A stretch of DNA of 39,405 nt from an uncultured Paracoccus sp. Lineage in GTDB: Bacteria > Pseudomonadota > Alphaproteobacteria > Rhodobacterales > Rhodobacteraceae. The notes under the pieces were generated by a model, which saw only the letters and a list, made by a program, of their open reading frames with translations, was not told the DNA's origin and ran no database searches. The position numbers and the translations under genes are program-made. This document shows, piece after piece, positions 9,201 to 16,415 of the stretch; position 1 is the first letter of the stretch, and each line of letters opens with the position of its first letter. The stretch is from contig NZ_CALMYP010000073.1 of the NCBI RefSeq assembly GCF_937873615.1, positions 1 to 39,405 of the forward strand, in the 5' to 3' direction.

Positions 9201-11276
9201 TTCACGGTCGAGCATTTCGCCCCGCTGGAGGACCATTACACCGAACAGACCGTCCAGACCCATGTGATGGCGGCCTATGCCGAACAGGGGCTAGCCGAGA
9301 TCGCACGTGCGCAGAACCTGTCCGAGGATTACTTTCTTCTCGACCGCGACACGTTCCAGAAGAAATGGCTGCCGGGTCGCGGCATGGAGTTGCAGCGCCA
9401 GACCACCGGCGCGTCGTGGAAATCCATCGTCGAGGATCTGGGCAATCCGGTCCAGCAGAAGATCGTCTCGGACAGCCGCGAACAGACCAATGTGCTTGTG
9501 CTGGCCGGTCCCGGCTCGGGCAAGACGCGGGTGCTGGTCCACCGCATCGCCTGGCTGGTCCGGGTCCGGCGCGAGGACCCGCGCGGTATCCTCGTGCTGG
9601 CCTATAATCGCCACGCCGCCGCCGAGATCCGCGCCCGTCTGCGTATGCTGATCGGCGATGATGCAGCCTTTATTACCGTCTCGACCTGCCACGCGATGGC
9701 GATGCGGCTGGTCGGGGCCAGCTTCGCCGGTGCCGCGGGCGATGACCACGATTTCGATGGCATCGTGATGGAAGCGGTGCGGCAACTGAACGGTGAAGGG
9801 CTTTCGAGGGCCGAGGCCGAGGCGCAACGCGACGCGCTGATTCAGGGCTATCGCTGGATTCTGGTCGATGAGTATCAGGATATCGGCCCCGAGGAATATG
9901 CTCTGATCGCTGCCATTGCCGGGCGCTCGCTGGACGATCCCGACCTGCGGCTCAGCCTGTTTGCGGTCGGCGACGATGACCAGAACATCTATGCCTTCGC
10001 CGGTGCCTCGGTCGATTTCATCCGCAAGTTCGAGGACGACTATCGGGCGAAGCCGGAATTCCTGATCGAGAATTATCGCTCGACCCGCCACATCATCGAG
10101 GCGGCGAACAGGGTCATCGCCCCTGCCGCAGCGCGCATGAAAACCGGCCATGATATCGTTGTGGATCGAAAGCGCGACAGGCAGCCGCCGGGCGGGGAAC
10201 TGGCGAAGCATGATCCGGTCGCGCAGGGTCGCGTTCAGGTGTTGCAATGTGCCTCCGGTGCGGCGCAGGCCGTGGCGGCGGTCGATGAGCTTTTGCGCCT
10301 GTCGCGCCTGCCGGACCTTGATGAGGATTGGAACTGGTCGCGCACGGCCATCATCTCGCGCGACTGGAGGGGGCTGGGGCCGGTCCGGGCCTATGCCGAG
10401 GCCATGGGCATCCCGGTCGAGATGGCCAATGAAAGCCTGCCCAATATCTGGCGCCTGCGCGAGATGCAGAATTTCGTTGCGGCGCTAAGGCAGGATCCTG
10501 CCGCACGGCTTGCGATCCGGGATCTGCTCGACCTGCTGAACCGGCAGCCGCGCAACCGCTGGATCGACCTGATCGCCGAGGGTATCGCCGGGCTTGCGCG
10601 CGAGATCGCGGACAAGGCGATCCCCGTGCCCGATCTGATCGAATGGTTCGCCGAATGGGCACGCGACACGCGGGGCGAACAGCGCGGGCTGCTGCTCTTG
10701 ACCGCGCATCGCGCCAAGGGGCTGGAATTCGACGATGTGGTCATTCTGGACGGCGGTTGGGACAGGCCGTCAAGGGGCGAGGATGCCGACGCCCCGCGCC
10801 GCCTTTTCTATGTCGCCATGACCCGTGCCCGGCGCAGTCTGGCGGTGATGACGCAGGGCGCGCACCCGTTCCTCGTGCCGCATGAGGGTCTGCTGCAAAG
10901 GCCGGTCGATCCGGATCGCAGTCGCCTGCAAGCCCGGTCCGAACAATATGTGATGCCCGACATGAAGCTTGTCGATCTGTCCTGGGCCGGGCGGCTTGGC
11001 GAGGGCAGCCCGTCGCTTGGCGCAATTGTCGCCAGCAAGGTGGGTGACCCGGTCACGTTGAGCCGCAGCCAGGGTCGCTGGTTCATCCGTGACAAGAACG
11101 GCGTGGCACTTGGCCGCATGTCGAATACCTTTTCCCCGCCAGAGAACCTGACCTTCCTGCGCGGCGAAATCGGCGCCCTCATACGTTGGCGCAAAAGCGA
11201 TAACGAGGAAGAATACCGCAGCAGCATCCGCCGCGCGGAATGGGAGGCGGTGCTGCCGGAACTGGTCTTCGGATAG
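6174..11276 (+). CDS. Exonuclease-RecQ-UvrD fusion helicase, 1700 residues
   Basis: A multidomain DNA-processing enzyme. Residues about 12-140 resemble a DEDD 3-prime-5-prime exonuclease (SVDLEVD with D16 and E18, [12 protein letters not shown] near 66-76, third acidic motif near D130). Residues about 290-900 form a RecQ helicase: Walker A [12 protein letters not shown] (about 317), [20 protein letters not shown] (about 420), [11 protein letters not shown] (about 612). Residues about 1080-1640 form a UvrD/PcrA superfamily 1 helicase: AGPGSGKTR (about 1111), VDEYQD (about 1231), [14 protein letters not shown] (about 1265), [13 protein letters not shown] (about 1510) and YVAMTRARR (about 1545). 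The first dozen codons overlap the dctM stub in another frame and ATG 6174 lacks a clear ribosome-binding site, so the native N-terminus may be lost. Domain assignment is firm; role (repair or anti-phage defence) is inference. Confidence 0.9.
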   Translation: [1700 protein letters not shown]

Positions 11277-11277
11277 C

Positions 11278-11313
11278 ACCTTTGGCAACGGCTGGTTCGG
11301 TTGCGCCAAAGGT
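11278..11313 (+). terminator. Hairpin after the helicase gene
   Basis: ACCTTTGGC (11278-11286) and GCCAAAGGT (11305-11313) are exact complements and begin just past the helicase stop. Further pairing of CAAC with GTTG extends the stem after a two-base bulge. There is no T-run. A transcription terminator is the likeliest reading. Confidence 0.55.
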
Positions 11314-11428
11314 TGCGCGCCCCCGGATTCGTCGCTGCCGCAAGCTCAATCTCGCAGTTCCACCGCGTCTCGGCATCGGCTGCATGGGCCCGCTTTCCCA
11401 TGCCCTGCATTGCAGTTGCCTCTATTGA

Positions 11429-11608
11429 TTATAAAGAAATGAAATTGCTCAAGAGTTTCTTGATGTGGTCGCGCATCAGAGCGATCGTGATGGTGTTCAG
11501 CAAATGCGACTGACCGCCCGAGACGATATGACCCGCCAGACCATCCGCACCAATGATGCCGCCCTCGCCGCCTGAGGTGTAGACCCGAACCGATGGTGCG
11601 GCCCCGCT
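11429..11608 (-). other. Coding-like fragment without start codon, unrecognised
   Basis: The stretch 11314-11669 holds no gene I can name. On the minus strand the frame from 11608 to TAA 11429-11431 is open for 59 codons and reads like the tail of a real protein: VYTSGGEGGIIGADGLAG, then a helical end with NTITIALMRDHIKKLL. It has no plausible start and is bounded upstream by TGA, so if genuine it is a 3-prime remnant. The family is not recognised. The plus strand of the same stretch offers only short open frames. Confidence 0.3.
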
Positions 11609-11669
11609 TCAAGTGGGGCTTGGCTCCGTAGAAGCCGACCGCGACCTGAGGCGGCGATGACCGGAGCCA

Positions 11670-12206
11670 ATGATGACCAAACTCACCGACACCCAGACCC
11701 TGATCCTGACCCGCGCCAGCGCCCGGCCGGGCAATCTCGGCCTGCCGCTGCCAGGCGGGCTGCACGGCGCGGCAGCGAAGTTGGCCATCGGGCGGATGGT
11801 AAAGTTGGGACTTATCGAGGAGGTCGACGCCAACATCCGGCGCGGCGAGCCGCTCTGGCGCGAGACCGGTGACGGGCATGGCACCACGCTGATCGCCACC
11901 GAAGCTGGGCAGGTCGCAATCGGCATTGATCCGGTGGTGGTCAAGGCGTTGGCGGGGTTGCGGGATGCCAAGCCCGAGGTGATCGCCGCCGCCCTGCGCC
12001 CCGGCACCAAACAGGCGCAGTTGATCGCCATGCTGCAGGCACCGGGTGGCACCACAGTCGCAGAGATCGCAGTGAAGGTGGAGTGGCGGTCGCACTCCAT
12101 TCGGGGCGCGATCTCCGGATCGCTGAAGAAGAAGCTTGGTCTGCGGGTGATCTCAGAGAGAAACCCGGCTCGGGGTCGGGTCTACAGGATTTGCCTCGCC
12201 GAGTGA
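11670..12206 (+). CDS. DUF3489 domain-containing protein
   Basis: A small protein (178 codons, start ATG 11670 or 11673 behind a GGAGCC element) of a family common in alphaproteobacteria and usually found near recombinases and other mobile-region genes. The N-terminal part begins MTKLTDTQTLILTRA and contains GEPLWRETGDGHGTTLIATE, a hallmark stretch. The C-terminal DUF3489 part (about 115-177, KQAQLIAMLQAPGGTTVAEI through GLRVISERN) looks like a winged helix. The function is unknown; DNA binding is inference from the fold. It stands alone here, without the recombinase or DUF2924 partner often seen, and is followed within 60 bases by the tctA stub on the other strand. Confidence 0.8.
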   Translation: MMTKLTDTQTLILTRASARPGNLGLPLPGGLHGAAAKLAIGRMVKLGLIEEVDANIRRGEPLWRETGDGHGTTLIATEAGQVAIGIDPVVVKALAGLRDAKPEVIAAALRPGTKQAQLIAMLQAPGGTTVAEIAVKVEWRSHSIRGAISGSLKKKLGLRVISERNPARGRVYRICLAE

Positions 12207-12234
12207 TCATTCCGGCCACGGCGCTGCTGAGGTG

Positions 12235-12303
12235 TCAGGGCACAGCATCATCAGTTTGTCGCTCGACGCTCATGCCCGAAAGAACGTCGAGAAAGATCTG
12301 CAT
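12235..12303 (-). pseudogene. tctA: TctA 5-prime stub
   Basis: The tctB stop and this ATG overlap as TGATG (12301-12305), the usual arrangement of tctB-tctA. The first codons read MQIFLDVLSGMSV, matching the start of TctA large permease subunits. After V13 (12265-12267) the sequence is unrelated and stops at TGA 12235-12237. About 490 residues of the permease are missing, so the tripartite transporter encoded here cannot work unless TctA is supplied from elsewhere. Confidence 0.68.
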
Positions 12304-12776
12304 CAGAAGAAGCCCTCGGTAAGTGTCGGCAGGCGCACGCCGAAGATGCCCGCGAAGAGGCCATAGAACAGCGCCGTAACCCCTACCGCATAGAGCGCGA
12401 ACATATGGGGTCGCTTCAGCTCGAACCGGAAGATCAGGAACAGCGCGGACGAGAAGATCAGCGTGGCGAGCCAGTAGCCCAGCGGACGGAACAGCGCGAT
12501 GTATCCGGCGGTGGCGACGATCACCACCAGCGGTCGGATCATCTCACGCGGGTTGCCGTCGGCGGTGGGTTTGCGGAATTCACCGACAAAGACCACGGCC
12601 AGCGCGACATACATGAGGATGGCGGTGAGGATCGGGACCGAGCGCGAGCTCATTTCGCCGCTACCCGCGAATTGCGAGTGGATGTCGAAGGCTGCGGCGA
12701 GATAGACGGTCGTGACGATCAGTAGAAAAAGGGGCAACGGGACTCCGGTCCTGCAAATCGGGGCACGGTCGGCCAT
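12303..12776 (-). CDS. tctB: Tripartite tricarboxylate transporter small subunit TctB
   Basis: A membrane protein of about 157 residues with four hydrophobic segments (PLFLLIVTTVYLAAA; VPILTAILMYVALAVVF; PLVVIVATAGYIALF; a long C-terminal pair including LYAVGVTALFYGLFAGIF). It is the small subunit that pairs with TctA in secondary uptake of di- and tricarboxylates fed by periplasmic TctC. I chose ATG 12776, which has GGAG six bases upstream, over a longer start at 12803. It lies downstream of tctC. The reading frame is intact, yet both partners are broken. Confidence 0.83.
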   Translation of the reverse strand: MADRAPICRTGVPLPLFLLIVTTVYLAAAFDIHSQFAGSGEMSSRSVPILTAILMYVALAVVFVGEFRKPTADGNPREMIRPLVVIVATAGYIALFRPLGYWLATLIFSSALFLIFRFELKRPHMFALYAVGVTALFYGLFAGIFGVRLPTLTEGFF

Positions 12777-12857
12777 CATGGTCTCCGGGTAAGTGGGCGG
12801 CACCGAGACGGACAGGTGCCGCCGCTTGGATCAGGACATAGGTCGTGGTCGGCAGAG

Positions 12858-13829
12858 TTATTTCGACAGAACGCCGGCTTCCACCAAGGCGTCCATCTCG
12901 GTGAACAGGCCCTGCGCGGTGTCGTTGGCCCAGGTGTCGAGCTCGTCACCCACGAGCCAGTTCGGGGTCACGCCGATGGTGGCGAGCCAGTCCTGGAATT
13001 CGGCGGATTCATAGGCCGCCTGATAGGCGGCTTCGATCTTGGCCACCACGTCCTCGGGGGTGCCTGCGGGTGCGGCAATCACGATGAACGACCCGTTGAG
13101 CAGGTCGACGCCGGCTTCTTCGGCGGTCGGCACGTCGTAGGTTGGGTTCTTGGCGTCCGAAAATTCAACGATGCCACGGGCGGTGCCGTCTTCGATCAGG
13201 TTGGCGAAGTCGCCGAGCGAGGTCATGACCACATCGACTTCGTCCGAGAGCAGGGCTTCTTTCTGCGGGGCGGCGCCACCGGGGTAGGAGACGATCTTGA
13301 ACTCGGTGTCGGTCAGCTTCTGAAGCTGGAGCAGGGTAAGATGCACGCGGCCGCCAAGGTTCTGGACCCCGATGCGGACCTTGCCGGGATCGGCCTTCGC
13401 CGCAGCGAGGAGGTCGTCGAGCGAGTTGTAGTCGGAATTCGCGTCCACGGTGATCGCGTCGGCTTCGCTGGTGATGCGGGCGATCAGGTCGAGCTTGTCC
13501 ATCTTGTAGCTGGGCAGCATCCCCTGCCATGGCACAGTCACGACCGAATCGTAGGTCAGCGCGCCGAGCGTGTAGCCGTCGCCCTAGGCGCTCATCACCT
13601 GACCGACGCCGGTGGCAGAGTTGCCGCCTTCGATGTTCTCGACATAGATCGTGCCGCCGAAGTTGTCTTCGGCCAGGGTGGTCACCTTGCGGACGATACC
13701 GTCGGTGCCGCCACCTGCGCCCCACGGCACGATCATGCGCACGTCACGCTCGGGATATTCGGCCATGGCGGCGAGCGGCACGAGGACCGTGGTGATCATG
13801 GCGGCGGCGCCGATGAGAGTGCGTTTCAT
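12858..13829 (-). pseudogene. tctC: Tripartite tricarboxylate transporter binding protein TctC with in-frame amber codon
   Basis: A periplasmic solute-binding protein of the Bug/TctC family. Start ATG at 13829 behind GGAGGAGA, signal peptide MKRTLIGAAAMITTVLVPLAAMA, then YPERDVRMIVPWGAGGGTD, a family hallmark. At codon 82 a TAG (13584-13586) interrupts the gene between VMSA and GDGYTLGAL. Upstream and downstream parts are in the same frame and together give the normal length of 323 codons. A single base change from a Lys, Gln or Glu codon explains it. Unless suppressed, the product is an 81-residue fragment. A sequencing error is possible but would be coincidental beside the tctA truncation. 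Confidence 0.85.
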
Positions 13830-13994
13830 ATACTGTCTCCTCCAAGACTTTGGCGGGTATTGCCCGCCGGGAACTGTTGTATCCGGACCTTGCGGTCCGC
13901 CCCACGGCACCAGATTGGCGCTGTGCCCCCCGTGGGCCGGGCGTGATTGCCCGAATTGTCGATGGGATGTTGCGTCCCGTTCAGCTAATACATT

Positions 13995-14022
13995 ACTATA
14001 TGACTTGATGGAAGGCTGGCAA
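13995..14022 (-). promoter_or_regulatory. Predicted promoter of tctCB
   Basis: On the minus strand, TTGCCA (14017-14022) and TATAGT (13995-14000) are spaced by 16 bases and point to tctC. The AT-rich stretch around 13986-14003 includes an ATACAT/ATATAG pair that could be a GntR-type operator, consistent with the GntR gene nearby. The region 13830-14084 is the divergent control region between tctC and the NIPSNAP gene; I see no gene in it. Confidence 0.5.
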
Positions 14023-14084
14023 GCCTCTTTCGGGGGGTCGCTAGCGGAACCTGACAAGGCATTGGATACTAAGGGAGAAATGCG

Positions 14085-14411
14085 ATGCTATATGACATGC
14101 GGACCTATACATGCAGGCCCGGGACGATTCAGAAGCACTTCAAACTCTATGGCGAGCACGGCTATGACACTCAGCGAAAACACCTTGGCCAGCCGATCGT
14201 TTACGGCGCCGTGGAGAGTGGCGACGTGAATTCATATGTCCATATCTGGGTATATGAGGATGCCGCCGACCGGGCCACGCGGCGCAAGGCGCTGAACTCG
14301 GATCCGGACTGGAAGGCCTATCTGGCGAAAAGTGCGGAGGCCGGGTATCTGGTCAGTCAGGTCAACCAGCTTATGGTTCCGGCGCCGTTCTTCGATCCGG
14401 TAAAACCCTGA
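14085..14411 (+). CDS. NIPSNAP family protein
   Basis: A 108-residue protein with the ferredoxin-like alpha-beta fold of NIPSNAP proteins. MLYDMRTYTCRPGTIQKHF is the typical opening and YVHIWVYEDAADRATRR the typical second half. Bacterial members often accompany sugar-acid or carboxylate catabolic genes and act as small accessory or monooxygenase-like proteins; no specific reaction is known. AGGGAG (14072-14077) supports the ATG. It is divergent from tctC and ends at a strong hairpin shared with the convergent DapA-family gene. Confidence 0.83.
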   Translation: MLYDMRTYTCRPGTIQKHFKLYGEHGYDTQRKHLGQPIVYGAVESGDVNSYVHIWVYEDAADRATRRKALNSDPDWKAYLAKSAEAGYLVSQVNQLMVPAPFFDPVKP

Positions 14412-14422
14412 TCACAGAGGGT

Positions 14423-14450
14423 GGGGGCGGCAAAGGTGATTGCGGCCCCC
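14423..14450. terminator. Bidirectional terminator hairpin between convergent genes
   Basis: GGGGGCGGCAA (14423-14433) pairs with TTGCGGCCCCC (14440-14450) over 11 positions with one mismatch and a six-base loop. It lies between the NIPSNAP stop and the end of the convergent DapA-family gene, so it can serve both directions. Confidence 0.72.
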
Positions 14451-14482
14451 GGAAGGCAGACCCCTGCGCCAATAAGGTCGCA

Positions 14483-15388
14483 TCAGTCGGCCGGCAGGTC
14501 CATCCGGCTGGTCAGAAAATCGAGCTCGGCCAGATCGGCTTCGGTCAGTTTCGGCCCCGGTCCGCGCAGTGCGTTGGAGGTGAGCGCCCCGCGCCGCCGC
14601 ATCATTTCCTTGCGCAGCGCGATGCCCCATTGCCCCTGCGCCTCGTGTTTCAGCAGCGGCAGATAGCGGTTGAACAGATCATGTGCCTCGGCGCGTTTGC
14701 CGGCGCGCATCAGGTCATAGACGCCTGACAGCATCTCTGGATAGCTGAAGCCCGCCATCGGGCCATCGGCGCCACGCTCCATTTCCTGCACGAGATACTG
14801 GCCGTTGTTGCCGGTGAGGATACGGATCGGACGGGACAACTCGGCGCGCATCCGGGTGATCTTGGTCGGCGAGGGGAAGTCCTCGGACTTGATGACCCCG
14901 ATCTGGGGGAAGGCGGTGATCAACCGGTCGATGGCGGGCACCGACATCACTACACCTGAGGTCGCCGGGAAGTCCTGCAACACGGTGGGCACGTCGCCGA
15001 TCCGCTCAAAGACCGCGTCGAAGTAGCGGATGAGGTCCTCGTCCGTCCTGATCCCTGCGGGGGGACAGATCATCACGGCATCGGCCCCCTCGGCCATGAC
15101 ATCGCGCGTCACCTCGACCAGCGTGGCGAGGTTAGGGTGCGACACGCCCGCGATGATCCGATGACCTGTCGCGGCGGCAACATAGCGCGCGGCCACCGCG
15201 ACGGTTTCGTCGACCGTCAGCTTCTGCGCCTCGCCGGACACGCCGAGCACGGTCAGCCCCTGCGCACCGTGGCGATAGTAGAAGGCCGAAAGCGTGTCGA
15301 TGCTGGCATAGTCGACGGCGCCATCGTCGAGAAATGGCGTCTGCGCGACGACATGGAGGCCCGTGGTTTCCGATAGGTCTTTGGACAT
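14483..15388 (-). CDS. Dihydrodipicolinate synthase (DapA) family aldolase/dehydratase
   Basis: A class I aldolase-fold TIM barrel of 301 residues. The Schiff-base lysine is K167 in GVIKSED. The GVSGEAQ loop near residues 49-55 replaces the usual GxxGE of the family. The tyrosine that normally sits in a YNxP motif before the lysine is absent: the segment reads VLQDFPATSG. The active-site chemistry may therefore differ from DapA and from KdgD nearby. GGGAGAG stands seven bases before ATG 15388. It is about 80 bases downstream of the GntR gene on the same strand. The likely role is a retro-aldol or dehydration step on a keto-deoxy acid; the substrate is unknown. Confidence 0.82.
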   Translation of the reverse strand: MSKDLSETTGLHVVAQTPFLDDGAVDYASIDTLSAFYYRHGAQGLTVLGVSGEAQKLTVDETVAVAARYVAAATGHRIIAGVSHPNLATLVEVTRDVMAEGADAVMICPPAGIRTDEDLIRYFDAVFERIGDVPTVLQDFPATSGVVMSVPAIDRLITAFPQIGVIKSEDFPSPTKITRMRAELSRPIRILTGNNGQYLVQEMERGADGPMAGFSYPEMLSGVYDLMRAGKRAEAHDLFNRYLPLLKHEAQGQWGIALRKEMMRRRGALTSNALRGPGPKLTEADLAELDFLTSRMDLPAD

Positions 15389-15466
15389 GATCTCTCCCTT
15401 CGCGGGCCGGTGACCCGCGTTCCTTGGCTGTGAGTGCGTGGTATGTGGCGACGGTTTCGTCAGGTG

Positions 15467-16246
15467 TTAGGTAAAGTAATCCTCGTGCCGCGCGCGGTAT
15501 TCGTCTGCCCAGTCTGGGTCCTTGTGGGTGTGGAAACGGATTTCCCCGACCGCGCGATCCACATCGCCGCTATCGATTGCGGCGACGATGCGCTCGTGTC
15601 CGTCGATGATCGTGGCAACGCGTTCGGCCGAGAAGGTCTGCAACCGGCGCACCCGGTCCATATCGGTGGTCTGCGAGCGCAGGAGTGCGTGCAGATTGGG
15701 GTGGCCGACGCCTTCGAACATGAGGAAGTGGAAATATTCGTCGAGTTCCTGAAACCGGCGAAGCTGGGTGTGATCGGGGGCGACCTCGCGTTGCATGGCG
15801 ATCACGCTTCTCAGCTGGGCGATGGTATCAGGCTTGGGCGCTCGGGTCAGCGTCATGACCACTTCGCTTTCCAGCGCCTGCCGCAGAAACAGCGCCTCGC
15901 GGATCTGGGCGAGGTTGATCTTTGTCACCAGCGTCCTGGACTGCGGGTAGATGCGGATGAGACCGTCCTGATCGAGCCGCTGCATGGCGTCGCGCAGGGG
16001 GGTCTGGCTCACGTCATATTCGCGGGCGAGATCGGCGCGGGTCAGTGCGGTCCCCGGCGGTAGTTCCAGCGACAGTATGCGCTGGCGCAGGTCGTCATAG
16101 ATCCGGGAGGATGCCATGGGGCGCCCCATCGCGCCCTCGAAGCGCATCATGTCCAGTGCCATGTTCATCTGTCTCATCGTGCCGAGCCGCCCATCGTCGT
16201 TAAAAAGTGCTTTCCAGATAACCGCATTTCGGGGCCGGTTGACCAT
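15467..16246 (-). CDS. GntR family regulator, FCD domain
   Basis: A transcription factor with an N-terminal winged helix (SSRIYDDLRQRILSLELPPG, then LAREYDVSQTPLRDAMQRL) and a C-terminal FCD ligand domain. Candidate metal/ligand residues are the Asp and His of LDEYFHFLMFEG, the His of DGHERIVAAID and the His pair in FHTHKD. The annotated start (16246) gives 259 residues with about 43 before the helix-turn-helix; ATG 16177 or 16117 may be the real start because no ribosome-binding site decides. It is divergent from the kdgD operon and very probably controls it through the inverted repeat at 16247-16268, possibly with tctC. The ligand would be a sugar acid or its keto-deoxy derivative. Confidence 0.87.
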   Translation of the reverse strand: MVNRPRNAVIWKALFNDDGRLGTMRQMNMALDMMRFEGAMGRPMASSRIYDDLRQRILSLELPPGTALTRADLAREYDVSQTPLRDAMQRLDQDGLIRIYPQSRTLVTKINLAQIREALFLRQALESEVVMTLTRAPKPDTIAQLRSVIAMQREVAPDHTQLRRFQELDEYFHFLMFEGVGHPNLHALLRSQTTDMDRVRRLQTFSAERVATIIDGHERIVAAIDSGDVDRAVGEIRFHTHKDPDWADEYRARHEDYFT

Positions 16247-16268
16247 ACTGATAAACTAAAATATTAGT
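16239..16268 (+). promoter_or_regulatory. Promoter and overlapping operator of the kdgD operon
   Basis: TTGACC (16239-16244) and TATTAG (16262-16267) are spaced by 17 bases and point to kdgD. The inverted repeat ACTGATA-N8-TATTAGT (16247-16268, six of seven pairs) fills the spacer and -10 box, so the divergent GntR protein could block the promoter. The layout is the same as at tcuAB. The 16247-16528 leader contains the possible small ORF annotated separately. Confidence 0.6.
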
Positions 16269-16415
16269 GCATGACAAGCCCCCCGGCGGGATGGCGTTGG
16301 CCCTTTGCGGCTTGGGCGGACCGCTGAGATCCGTGATTCGCGGGCTGGAAGGACAGGGAGTACCGGCGCCGGGGCACTGCTTCGGCTGGCGCCACGGCAT
16401 GAGGAGGCCACTGAT

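Noticed and set aside
6174-11276. Possibility that the RecQ and UvrD helicases are two genes joined by an assembly error
   Set aside because: One frame runs uninterrupted across the linker, which contains structured, conserved-looking sequence, and there is no second ribosome-binding site or start near the UvrD domain.
12816-13946. Plus-strand open frame of 376 codons opposite tctC
   Set aside because: The opposite strand carries a clear solute-binding protein with signal peptide and ribosome-binding site; the plus frame has none.
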